Assembly (NCBI RefSeq): GCF_006228125.1
Contig: NZ_VDFY01000088.1
Span: 1 to 61,585 of the forward strand
Reading direction: 5' to 3'
Length of the DNA stretch: 61,585 nt
From: Micromonospora orduensis
Lineage (GTDB): Bacteria > Actinomycetota > Actinomycetes > Mycobacteriales > Micromonosporaceae
Under the pieces are notes generated by a model. The model worked only from the letters and a program-made list of their open reading frames with translations. It had not been told where the DNA came from and searched no databases. The translations under genes were made by a program, and so were the position numbers. Positions 25,695 to 33,598 of the stretch are shown one piece after another (position 1 is the first letter of the stretch; every line of letters starts with the position of its first letter).

Positions 25695-26723
25695 ATGTCC
25701 AGCGACCCCACCCCCGACCAGTCCGCCGCCGACGGCTATGTGCAGCGCGCCCAGCTCCTCGCCGAGCTCGGCCGCCATGACGAGGCGGCAGGTGAGCTGA
25801 CCTACGGGCTGGCCCTCCAGCCGGATGACGTGGCCGCCCTCACCATGCTGGCCCGGGTGCACCTGGCCGCCGGCCGGCCAGCGGACGCGCTCACCGCCGC
25901 GGACGCGGCCGTCGCCGCCGCACCGGACGCCCTTGCTCCGCTGGTCACGCGTGCCATGGCGCTGGCCGACCTGGAGCGGTACGCGGAGTCCGCCGCCACC
26001 GCCGACCGGCTCCTCGCCCTCGGCCCGGCCGACGCGTACGCCCAGCGGAGCGCGGCGGCGATCCTGGCCGACTCGCGTAACGGCCAGCCAGCGCTGAACG
26101 CCGCGTGGCGTGGGGTCGAGCTGGCGCCGGACGAACCACAGGCGCACCTCGTGCTCGCTCTGGTCGCCGCCCGGCTGGAGTTGTTCGACCTGGCCGAGCG
26201 GGCCTACCGGGAGGCGTTGCGGCTCGACCCGCGCCTCGCCGACGCCTCCCACGACGTGGGTGTCATCCGCCTGGAGCAGCGCCGCTGGTCGCAGGCGTTG
26301 GCGCACGTCGCCGAGGCGGTCACGATCAGCCCGAGTCGGATGGACTCCGGGCGGACCATCGCGTACGGCCTGCACCGCCTGGTGCTCTACGGCGCGGGCT
26401 GGTCGCTGGTGGCGGCGGTGCTGGTGGCGTTCGCGGCCTCGGCCAACGGCGGCTTCTCCCGCGTCGTCGCGGTGCTGGCCGCGCTGACCGGTGGGGTCGT
26501 GGTGTGGCAGCTCGCGGCGCGTCTGCCGGGGCTGACCCGGACCGTCCTGCCCGCCCTGGTGCACTCGGACCGGGCGATGGCCCTGGCGGTCTACGCGGTG
26601 GCCGCCGCGCCGGTGCTGCTCCTGGTGTACGCGGTGGTCGGCTCGCCGTGGCCGTTGGTGCTGGCCGTGGCCGTAACAGCGATAGCCGAGTTCGCCATCT
26701 TCACCAGAACCACGTTCCGCTAG
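25695..26723 (+). CDS. TPR-repeat membrane protein
   Basis: The 342 residues comprise roughly five to six tetratricopeptide repeats (residues ~15-225, e.g. LLAELGRHDEAAGELTYGLA and AYREALRLDPRLADASHDVG) and then a C-terminal region with four hydrophobic helices (~235-340). TPRs form protein-binding superhelices, so this looks like a membrane-tethered scaffold with a cytoplasmic TPR domain. No enzymatic motif is seen. Its stop overlaps that of the convergent hmgA: CTAG at 26720-26723 serves both strands. Confidence 0.82.
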   Translation: MSSDPTPDQSAADGYVQRAQLLAELGRHDEAAGELTYGLALQPDDVAALTMLARVHLAAGRPADALTAADAAVAAAPDALAPLVTRAMALADLERYAESAATADRLLALGPADAYAQRSAAAILADSRNGQPALNAAWRGVELAPDEPQAHLVLALVAARLELFDLAERAYREALRLDPRLADASHDVGVIRLEQRRWSQALAHVAEAVTISPSRMDSGRTIAYGLHRLVLYGAGWSLVAAVLVAFAASANGGFSRVVAVLAALTGGVVVWQLAARLPGLTRTVLPALVHSDRAMALAVYAVAAAPVLLLVYAVVGSPWPLVLAVAVTAIAEFAIFTRTTFR

Positions 26724-27886
26724 ACCCGACGCGCCCACGTCCAGGCGTACCCGTCGTCCTCGCAGGCGCGGGCCGCGTCGCAGAGGTCCAGGGGGCGGAA
26801 CGTGTCGACCATGACGGCCAGCTCGTCGAAGTAGTCGGCGCCGATGGAGCGTTCGGCGGCCCCGGGCTGGGGGCCGTGGGTGAACCCGGACGGGTGCAGC
26901 GAGATCGAGCCCTGCTCGATGCCGGAGCCGCGGCGGGCCTCGTAGTTGCCGCCGGTGTAGAAGAGCATCTCGTCGGAGTCGACGTTGTGGTGGTTGTACG
27001 GCACCGGGATCGACTCGGGGTGGTAGTCGACCTTGCGGGGCACGAACGAGCAGATGACGAAGTTGGGGCCCTGGAAGGTCTGGTGCACCGGCGGGGGCTG
27101 GTGGATGCGCCCGGTGATCGGCTCGAAGTCGTGGATGGAGAACGCCCACGGGTAGAGGTGCCCGTCCCAGCCGACCACGTCGAACGGGTGGTTGGCGTAG
27201 ACGTAGCGGGTCCAGCCGCGGCGGTGGCGGACCAACACCTCGGCCTCCTCGCCGTCGACGAGCAGCGGCGCCTCCGGCCCGCGGACGTCGCGCTCGCAGT
27301 ACGGCGAGTGCTCCAGGAACTGGCCGCGCACGGAGAGGTAGCGCTTGGGTGGGCCGATGTGTCCGGCGGCCTCGACGGTGAGCAGTCGGACGGGCTGGTC
27401 GCCGGTGGGCACCAGCCGGTGGATGGTCGAGGTGGGGATGATGACGTAGTCGCCGGCGACCGCGTCCAGCGCCCCGAACGGCGACTCGACCCGCAGGGTG
27501 CCGGCCTCGACGTAGAGGCAGTGGTCGCCGGTGGCGTCGCGGAACAGCGGCGAGGGCCGGTCGGCGAGCACGTACCCGATGCGCACGTCGTCGTTGGCGA
27601 GCAGGTACTGCCGGCCGAGGACCGGGTCGGCGCCACCTGTGTCGAGCTTGTGGGTGCGCAGGTGGCGGGGTTTGAGGGGCAGGTTCGGCGCCCGGGTGAA
27701 CGCGGGCGGGGTGAACTCGTCGGCGGCGAGGATCGCGGTGGGCGCGTACCGGTGGTAGAGCAGGGACGAGTCGGAGGAGAAGCCCTCCTGGCCCATCAGC
27801 TCCTCGGCGTAGAGGCTGCCGTCGGGTTGGCGGAACTGGGTGTGGCGCTTGCGCGGCACCTCGCCGATGCTGCGGTAGTACGGCAT
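26720..27886 (-). CDS. hmgA: Homogentisate 1,2-dioxygenase
   Basis: This Fe(II) enzyme opens the ring of homogentisate to maleylacetoacetate in tyrosine catabolism. The 388-residue cupin-fold product is somewhat shorter than the ~430-residue proteobacterial and human forms. The iron-site region is recognisable in YNHHNVDSDEMLFYTGGNYE and ISLHPSGFTHGPQPGAAE. It begins MPYYRSIGEVPRKRHTQFR at ATG 27886 behind GGGAGG. It is divergent from an unknown gene coupled to fahA, with a palindromic operator candidate between them. Confidence 0.93.
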   Translation of the reverse strand: MPYYRSIGEVPRKRHTQFRQPDGSLYAEELMGQEGFSSDSSLLYHRYAPTAILAADEFTPPAFTRAPNLPLKPRHLRTHKLDTGGADPVLGRQYLLANDDVRIGYVLADRPSPLFRDATGDHCLYVEAGTLRVESPFGALDAVAGDYVIIPTSTIHRLVPTGDQPVRLLTVEAAGHIGPPKRYLSVRGQFLEHSPYCERDVRGPEAPLLVDGEEAEVLVRHRRGWTRYVYANHPFDVVGWDGHLYPWAFSIHDFEPITGRIHQPPPVHQTFQGPNFVICSFVPRKVDYHPESIPVPYNHHNVDSDEMLFYTGGNYEARRGSGIEQGSISLHPSGFTHGPQPGAAERSIGADYFDELAVMVDTFRPLDLCDAARACEDDGYAWTWARRV

Positions 27887-27922
27887 CTCGCCTCCCGATA
27901 TGTCCCGTTCAGCGGTCGAAGA

Positions 27923-27939
27923 CGTCCGATAATCGGACG
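27923..27939. promoter_or_regulatory. Palindromic operator candidate in the hmgA/fahA divergent region
   Basis: CGTCCGAT-A-ATCGGACG is a perfect palindrome with 8-bp arms. It sits 37 bp upstream of the hmgA ATG and directly before the -35 of the opposite transcript. A further half-site TTGTCCG follows at 27943. Confidence 0.6.
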
Positions 27940-27942
27940 CTG

Positions 27943-27972
27943 TTGTCCGTTCCTTGTAGCGTCCCGTAGATT
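27943..27972 (+). promoter_or_regulatory. Promoter for the 27981-fahA operon
   Basis: -35 TTGTCC (27943-27948), 18-bp spacer, -10 TAGATT (27967-27972). GTG 27981 lies 8 bp beyond the -10 with no Shine-Dalgarno sequence, so the mRNA is probably leaderless. Confidence 0.55.
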
Positions 27973-27980
27973 CTTGTTCC

Positions 27981-28850
27981 GTGTCAACGCAGGTGCCCGC
28001 ACTCCTCGACGGCCTGGTGGACGACGCCGCCGTCTTCCCGCCGGGCAGCGCCGCGCTCCCCGACGCGCTGACCGCCCACCGTCGACACCGCGCCGCCTGG
28101 TACGCCGACCTGGTCGGCCCGCTGCTCGTCCCCGCCTCGACCGTCGCGGCCGGCGGGCTGAGCGGACTCGTGGACCCTGCCGAGGGCCTGGTGGTCGGGC
28201 TGATCGGGGACACCGGGATCGCCGGACTGCCGGTCGCGCTCCCGCTCCTGGAGCCGGACGGGGTCACCGCCCGGCAGGTCGAGGTCTTCGTCGCCAAGCG
28301 GGGCGAGGACCCGCTGCCCGGCATCACCGAACTGCTGCGGGTGACCGCCACGACGCCCGGCGTCGAGGCCGTGTACGCCGAGCTGCCGCTGACCTTCGGG
28401 CTGATGGGCGCGCTGGACGCGCTCGCCGCCGCCCGCGCCGACGGGGTGCCGATCGCCGCCAAGTTCCGCACCGGCGGCCTGGCCGCCGAACTGTTCCCCA
28501 CCCCGGCCGAGCTGGCCGCCGTGATCTGCGCCTGCCGGGACCGGGGCCTGCCGTTCAAGCTCACCGCCGGGCTGCACGAGGCGGTCCGGCACCTCGACCC
28601 GGAGACCGGCTTCACCCACCACGGCTACGCCAACGTGCTGGCCGCGACGCTGGCCGCCGCCGGCGGCGACGGTGTACGCGCCGTCGCCGAGCTGCTGACC
28701 GTGGCCGACCCGCGCCCACTGTTGGAACACCTGAACGGGCGGCTGGACGCGCCCCGCCCCCTGTGGGTGGGCTTCGGCTCGTGCAGCATCCTGGAACCAC
28801 TTACCGATCTGATCCGGCTGGGGCTGGTGAACGGGGGCTACGACGTATGA
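27981..28850 (+). CDS. Unrecognised protein of the homogentisate locus
   Basis: The 289-residue protein has no signal peptide or membrane segment. It matches no family I can name. It opens with LLDGLVDDAAVFPPGSAALP and has alternating hydrophobic strands suggestive of an alpha/beta barrel (LVVGLIGDTGIAGLPVALPL, IAAKFRTGGLAAELFPT, LPFKLTAGLHEAVRH). The invariant-looking elements are FPPG, the Lys in AKFRTGG, the Lys in FKLTAGLH and HHGYANVL. It overlaps fahA by 4 nt (ATGA) and is divergent from hmgA, so it is tied to tyrosine catabolism. That pathway has no visible maleylacetoacetate isomerase here; whether this protein fills the gap is speculation. Confidence 0.75.
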   Translation: MSTQVPALLDGLVDDAAVFPPGSAALPDALTAHRRHRAAWYADLVGPLLVPASTVAAGGLSGLVDPAEGLVVGLIGDTGIAGLPVALPLLEPDGVTARQVEVFVAKRGEDPLPGITELLRVTATTPGVEAVYAELPLTFGLMGALDALAAARADGVPIAAKFRTGGLAAELFPTPAELAAVICACRDRGLPFKLTAGLHEAVRHLDPETGFTHHGYANVLAATLAAAGGDGVRAVAELLTVADPRPLLEHLNGRLDAPRPLWVGFGSCSILEPLTDLIRLGLVNGGYDV

Positions 28851-30043
28851 CCTGGGTGACCGGCGCTGACGGTTCGCCGTACGGGGTGACGAACCTGCCG
28901 TACGGGGTGTTCCGGTCCAACGGGGGCCAGCCGCGGATCGGCGTACGGATCGGGTCGTGGGTGTTCGACCTGGCCGGGGCGGAGGCCGCGGACCTCGTGC
29001 TGGCGGCCGGCGCGCTGTGCCGCCCCACCCTGAACGACTTCATGGCGCTGGGCCGTCCGCAGTGGACGTCGGTGCGGCAGCGGATCACCGAGCTGCTGAC
29101 CGACCCGGCGCACCGGGCGGCGGTGGAGCCGCTGCTGGTGCCGCTGGCCGAGGTGGAGTTGCTGCTGCCGTTCGAGGTGGCCGACTACGTCGACTTCTAC
29201 TCCTCCGAGCACCACGCGTCCAACGTCGGGCAGATCTTCCGTCCGGGTCAGCCGCCGCTGCTGCCCAACTGGAAGCACCTGCCGATCGGCTACCACGGTC
29301 GGGCCGGCACGGTCGTCGTCTCCGGCACGCCCGTGATCCGGCCGACCGGTCAGCGCGCCTCGGCGGAGGGCCCGGTCACCGGCCCGTCGGTACGCCTCGA
29401 CATCGAGGCCGAGGTCGGCTTCGTGGTGGGCGTGCCGAGCGGGCTGGGCGACCGGGTCAGCGTTGACGACTTCGCCGACCACGTCTTCGGTGTGGTGCTG
29501 GTCAACGACTGGTCGGCCCGGGACATCCAGGCCTGGGAGTACCAGCCCCTCGGCCCCTTCCTCGGCAAGTCCTTCGCCACCTCGGTATCGGCCTGGGTGA
29601 CGCCGCTGGACGCTCTCGCCGACGCGTTCGTGCCCGCCCCGGACCAGGACCCGCCGGTGGTCGACTACCTGCGCGACGTGCCGCACCTGGGCCTCGACCT
29701 GCGCCTCGCGGTCGAGTGGAACGGCGAACAGGTCAGCGAGCCGCCGTTCGGCACCATGTACTGGACGCCGGCCCAGCAGTTGGCGCACCTCACCGTCAAC
29801 GGCGCGTCCCTGCGTACCGGCGACCTGTACGCCTCGGGCACCGTCTCCGGTCCGGACCGGTCGCAGGTCGGCTCGTTCCTGGAACTGACCTGGGGCGGGG
29901 CGGAGCCGGTGAAGCTCGGCGACGAGACCCGCACCTTCCTCGCCGACGGCGACACGGTGATCATCACCGCTACCGCGCCCGGCCCGGACGGCACCACCAT
30001 CGCCCTCGGCGAGGTCACCGGGACGGTCCGTCCGGCCCGCTGA
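28847..30043 (+). CDS. fahA: Fumarylacetoacetase
   Basis: FAH hydrolyses fumarylacetoacetate to fumarate and acetoacetate, the last step of tyrosine degradation. The 398-residue product has the SH3-like N-terminal domain and the catalytic FAH fold. DYVDFYSSEHHASNVG contains the metal-binding Asp and the catalytic His (second His of EHH). VNDWSARDIQAWEYQPLGPF with LGKSFATS carries the remaining metal/substrate residues. It starts at ATG 28847 inside the stop of the upstream unknown gene, so it is translationally coupled to it. Confidence 0.95.
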   Translation: MTWVTGADGSPYGVTNLPYGVFRSNGGQPRIGVRIGSWVFDLAGAEAADLVLAAGALCRPTLNDFMALGRPQWTSVRQRITELLTDPAHRAAVEPLLVPLAEVELLLPFEVADYVDFYSSEHHASNVGQIFRPGQPPLLPNWKHLPIGYHGRAGTVVVSGTPVIRPTGQRASAEGPVTGPSVRLDIEAEVGFVVGVPSGLGDRVSVDDFADHVFGVVLVNDWSARDIQAWEYQPLGPFLGKSFATSVSAWVTPLDALADAFVPAPDQDPPVVDYLRDVPHLGLDLRLAVEWNGEQVSEPPFGTMYWTPAQQLAHLTVNGASLRTGDLYASGTVSGPDRSQVGSFLELTWGGAEPVKLGDETRTFLADGDTVIITATAPGPDGTTIALGEVTGTVRPAR

Positions 30044-30233
30044 GCGCCATGCCGGGCCGGAGCGGTCCTCTGTCTCGTCTGCGGGACTGATGATCGCACC
30101 GAATGTGCGATAACCAGGGCCGGTTGCCGCGTTGATCGTCGCGGATTCCGTCGCTCCACCGCGCGGTACGGGCCGGGCCCCCCGCCCGGATGCCGGCGGT
30201 GGGGCAACCCATCGCACACGGAGGTAGACGACG

Positions 30234-30443
30234 ATGCACGATCTCTCGCGCGCGGTTTGGCGTACCAGTAGCCGCTCCAACGACCAAGGGCTCTGCGTGG
30301 AGGTGGCGGACAACCTGGTCGACGTCCTCGGCCTCGTCGCGGTCCGCGACTCCAAGGACCAGACCGGCCCCACACTGGCCGTCAGCCCGCCGGGGTGGAC
30401 AGCGTTCGTCGGAGCGATCCGGGCCGGTCGCTTCGAACGCTGA
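30234..30443 (+). CDS. DUF397 protein (orphan)
   Basis: A 69-residue small protein with the DUF397 pattern: W-RTSSRSND-GLCVEVA near the start and VAVRDSKDQTGP-L-V-W-AFV at the end. DUF397 proteins are an actinomycete family usually encoded next to an XRE/DUF5753 regulator and proposed as their antagonists, as in the BldB/WhiJ setting. Here no XRE gene is adjacent, so it is an orphan. ATG 30234 is behind GGAGGT. Confidence 0.85.
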   Translation: MHDLSRAVWRTSSRSNDQGLCVEVADNLVDVLGLVAVRDSKDQTGPTLAVSPPGWTAFVGAIRAGRFER

Positions 30444-30579
30444 GCGGCGGCGTCGCACCGGTCGACCGGTACGACGCGGCCGCCCGAACGGACAGCGGGG
30501 CCTCCGGGTGGTGGAAATTCCGTCCCGGGGGCCCCGTCCGGCGCTCACCCCGCGTACCGTCGACGACACGGGAGGTGTC

Positions 30580-31062
30580 ATGTCGACGGTGGCGGTTACC
30601 GGGTTCATCCAGGCGCACGCCGTCGATGTCTGGCGTCTGCTGACCGACCTGCCCGGCCGTGCGGCCCGCATGACCGCCGCCGGCCCGACCGAGCTGCTCA
30701 CTCCGGGTCCGTTCGGGCCGGGCACCGCGTGGCGTGAGGAGCGCGCCCAGCCGGGCGGCGGCACGCTCACCGAGGAGTTCCTCGTGGTGGAGGCTCTCGC
30801 CCCGCATCGGCTGGTGCTCTGCTCCTCGGGCGCCGACGTGGACTACCGGATCACCTGGACCCTGCGACCGGTCCGGCGCCGTCGTCGCGGTTGCACGGCG
30901 GTCACCGTCACGCAGGAGGCGGTGCCGACCGCTCCGTACCCTCGGGTGGTCGCCCTGCTGCTCGGTGGGCTTGCCGCCCGGGCGGTCGAGGTGGCGTTGC
31001 GGCGTGATCTCGCCGATCTGACGGCCGCGGCGAGGCCCTCCAGCGCGGTGGAAGCGGCCTGA
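30580..31062 (+). CDS. SRPBCC (START-like) family protein
   Basis: The 160-residue protein has the START/polyketide-cyclase-like fold. It begins VAVTGFIQAHAVDVWRLLTD, with strands GTAWREERAQ, EEFLVVEALAPHRLVL and YRITWTLRP, and a long C-terminal helix (RVVALLLGGLAARAVEVAL). Such proteins bind hydrophobic ligands in a deep cavity; the ligand is unknown here. The gene stands alone, with GGAGG 5 bp before ATG 30580. Confidence 0.8.
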   Translation: MSTVAVTGFIQAHAVDVWRLLTDLPGRAARMTAAGPTELLTPGPFGPGTAWREERAQPGGGTLTEEFLVVEALAPHRLVLCSSGADVDYRITWTLRPVRRRRRGCTAVTVTQEAVPTAPYPRVVALLLGGLAARAVEVALRRDLADLTAAARPSSAVEAA

Positions 31063-31137
31063 TCCGGCCCGTGGGCGCCGCGACCTGACCGGGCTCCGGC
31101 CGCCTCCGCTGGGTAGGGTGCCGGGCGGAGGTGCGGC

Positions 31138-32397
31138 ATGGGGTTCCCGAAGAGCCGGCGACGGCTCGTGATGGTGGTCGCGGCGCTGCTCGCCGTCGCG
31201 GTCGTCGCGGTCGTCGTCCACCGGGTGCTCGCGCCGGCAGAGGTGAGCACGGTGGCGCGGGGTGAGTACCCGGCCGCGCCCCGACCCGGGCCTGGCGTGA
31301 TCGGCCGGCTGCCCGCCGCCCCGCTGATCGTGGACGCCCGACTGCGGGTGTACGCGGCGCACCGGCAGGTCTACGCCGACCGGCCTGTCGACGGGCGGTA
31401 CCGGACCACGCCGTTCTGGTCGTACCGGCGCTGGCCGGCGGAGCTGAGCGGGGTGGTGGCAAGCGGTCGCACCGTCGTGAGCCGTTGGTCCGACGGTCGG
31501 TTGGTCGCGCTCGACGCGTCGTCCGGTCGGGTGCTGTGGCGGGCCGCGGGGCCGGCGCCGGCCGAGGGTGGCGCGGCGCCGCGGCGCACCGGGGCGGCCA
31601 CCGTCTGGGATCCGCGTGGGCTCTACCTCACCGACCTCGCGGACGGCCGGAGGGTGCTGGTGGTCACGGGGACCGCCGAGGCCCGTGGGGTGCAGGTGGC
31701 CGACGGCCGGGAGCTGTGGCGGGTCGACCTGCCCGGCTCGTGTCGCAGCGATATCGGCACCACCGTGGCCGGGCAGTTGATCGGCCTGGACACCTGCGCC
31801 GGAACGGCAGCTGTCGAGTTCCGGGACGCGGTCAGCGGACTGGTACGCGAGCGCTGGCAGCCGCCGGGGCTGACGACGGACGGATTGGTGGTGTCCCCGC
31901 TCGGTTGCCGTACCGGCCGGTCGGACTGTTCGGGCCTGCGGACGGCCGGACCGGGTGACGCCGGTGGTCGGGGCTGGCTGCTGGGCGGAGGTGAACCGCT
32001 GGCCGCACCGGCTCTCGGGACGGCCGGTGCCGCCCTCGCCGGTGAGCTGGCGGTCACGGTCGCCGACGGGATGGCCGTGGGTCGCTCGGCGCGTTCCGGT
32101 GCCGAGCTGTGGCGCTTCGACGGTCTGGGCCCGGCGCGGGTGCTCGCCGTGCAGCCCGGTCGGGTGCACCTGCTGACCGAAGAGAACGAGCTGGTGACGC
32201 TGGAATCGGTGACCGGTGTCCTGCTCTCCCGCTTCCCGTTCACCGTCGGGTCGGACGGTACGGGTTGGGCGCCGGGGGCGGTGGCTGCCGAAGGTGGCTT
32301 CGTCGCGGTGGAACGGCTCCGGGAACCGGTGGATCCGGACGGCGACGACCAGCGGTACTACCTCACCGCCGAGACGGTGATCCTGGCCGCCACCTGA
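31138..32397 (+). CDS. Membrane-anchored PQQ-like beta-propeller protein
   Basis: The 419-residue protein has an N-terminal signal-anchor (residues ~9-30, RLVMVVAALLAVAVVAVVV). An external domain of repeated blades follows, with motifs such as GRLVALDASSGRVLWRAAG and ADGRELWRVDLPG, the W-docking pattern of PQQ-like or outer-membrane-protein-B-like propellers. Cofactor binding is not evident, so it is probably a structural or binding propeller. A Shine-Dalgarno sequence GGAGG precedes ATG 31138. A similar protein is encoded at 37207-38643. Confidence 0.78.
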   Translation: MGFPKSRRRLVMVVAALLAVAVVAVVVHRVLAPAEVSTVARGEYPAAPRPGPGVIGRLPAAPLIVDARLRVYAAHRQVYADRPVDGRYRTTPFWSYRRWPAELSGVVASGRTVVSRWSDGRLVALDASSGRVLWRAAGPAPAEGGAAPRRTGAATVWDPRGLYLTDLADGRRVLVVTGTAEARGVQVADGRELWRVDLPGSCRSDIGTTVAGQLIGLDTCAGTAAVEFRDAVSGLVRERWQPPGLTTDGLVVSPLGCRTGRSDCSGLRTAGPGDAGGRGWLLGGGEPLAAPALGTAGAALAGELAVTVADGMAVGRSARSGAELWRFDGLGPARVLAVQPGRVHLLTEENELVTLESVTGVLLSRFPFTVGSDGTGWAPGAVAAEGGFVAVERLREPVDPDGDDQRYYLTAETVILAAT

Positions 32398-32441
32398 CCT
32401 ACCGCCGACGGTTCCGGCAAGCGGTGACCGCCGGCTGAGGC

Positions 32442-32484
32442 GCCCGGGGCCGGTCCGTAGGGGGTTGACGGAACGGCCCCGGGC
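32442..32484. terminator. Bidirectional hairpin between the propeller gene and hisC
   Basis: The 17-nt arms 32442-32458 and 32468-32484 pair with a single mismatch around a 9-nt loop. It lies 10 bp before the hisC stop and 44 bp after the propeller stop, so it can serve both convergent transcripts. Confidence 0.75.
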
Positions 32485-32494
32485 AGCACGCTTC

Positions 32495-33598
32495 TCAGGC
32501 GAGCGCCGCCTCCGCGGCGGCCAGGAACGCGTCGTTCTCGGCCGGCGTGCCGATGGTGACCCGCACGCCGTCCCCGGCGAACGGCCGGACGATCACCCCA
32601 CGGGCCTCGCACGCCTTGCCGAAGGCCACCGCCCGGTCGCCCAGCGGCATCCAGACGAAGTTGGCCTGGCTGGTCGGCACGTCCGGCACGAACTTGCGCA
32701 GCGCCTCGGTGACCCGGTCCCGCTCGGCGACGACAAGCGCGCAGCGGCGTTCCATCTCGGCGGCCTGGGTCAGCGCCGCGAGCGCGCCGGCCTGGGCGGC
32801 CGTGCTCGTGGAGAACGGCGTCACCACCTTGCGGATCGCCGCCGCCACCGCCGGCTGCGCGACGAGCCAGCCGATCCGCAGCCCGGCCAGACCCCACGCC
32901 TTGGACAGGGTGCGCAGCACCGCGACGTTCGGCCGGTCCAGGTAGTCGAGCCCGTCCGGCACCTCCGGATCGGTGACGAACTCCCGGTACGCCTCGTCGA
33001 TGACGACCAGCACGTCGTCGGGCACCGCGTCGAGGAAGCGGTCCAGCTCGGCCTTGCGTACCGCGGTGCCGGTCGGGTTGTTCGGGTTGCAGACCAGGAT
33101 CATCCGGGTCCGGTCGGTCACCGCCGCGGCCATGGCCGCCAGGTCGTGCCCGTGCCCGGCGTCGTTGGGCACCCGCACGCTTGTCGCGCCGCTGGTCGCC
33201 GCGATGATCGGGTACGCCTCGAAGGACCGCCACGAGTAGAGCAGCTCGTCGCCGGGCAGGCAGGTGGCCCGGACCAGGTGCTCGGCGAGCGCCACCGACC
33301 CGCAGCCGGTGGCGATCCGGTCGGCGTCCACCCCGTACCGCTGGGCCAGGGCGTCGCGCAGTGCCACCACGCCCATGTCCGGGTAGCGGTGCGAGGCGGT
33401 GACCGCCTCGGTGACCGCCTCGACCACGCCGGGCAGCGGGCCGTACGGCACCTCGTTGCTGGCCAGCTTGATCGCCTCGGGCAGCCCCAGCTCCCGGGCG
33501 AGGTCGGCGGGGCTGCGCCCCGGCACGTAGCTGGGCAGCGCGTCCAGGTCGGCGCGGGTCAGCCGCAGCGCCGGCTGGTGACGTCCGGAATCGGTCAT
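32495..33598 (-). CDS. HisC-like (histidinol-phosphate / aromatic) aminotransferase
   Basis: A PLP-dependent fold-type I class II aminotransferase of 367 residues. The PLP Lys is Lys233 in TLSKAWGLAGLRIGW. NPNNPTG (171-177) and DEAYREF (201-207) are the other cofactor-site motifs. By sequence it belongs to the HisC/Pat group, which includes histidinol-phosphate and aromatic amino acid aminotransferases. The context argues for the latter. It overlaps the upstream RDD gene by 4 nt, and that chain leads back to hpd, whose substrate 4-hydroxyphenylpyruvate is the transamination product of tyrosine. No his biosynthetic gene is nearby. Confidence 0.88.
   Translation of the reverse strand: MTDSGRHQPALRLTRADLDALPSYVPGRSPADLARELGLPEAIKLASNEVPYGPLPGVVEAVTEAVTASHRYPDMGVVALRDALAQRYGVDADRIATGCGSVALAEHLVRATCLPGDELLYSWRSFEAYPIIAATSGATSVRVPNDAGHGHDLAAMAAAVTDRTRMILVCNPNNPTGTAVRKAELDRFLDAVPDDVLVVIDEAYREFVTDPEVPDGLDYLDRPNVAVLRTLSKAWGLAGLRIGWLVAQPAVAAAIRKVVTPFSTSTAAQAGALAALTQAAEMERRCALVVAERDRVTEALRKFVPDVPTSQANFVWMPLGDRAVAFGKACEARGVIVRPFAGDGVRVTIGTPAENDAFLAAAEAALA

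Noticed and set aside
26105..28846. A frame open for over 900 codons upstream of fahA
   Set aside because: Only the last 398 codons (28847 on) encode a recognisable protein. The upstream part is a shadow of the TPR, hmgA and unknown genes.
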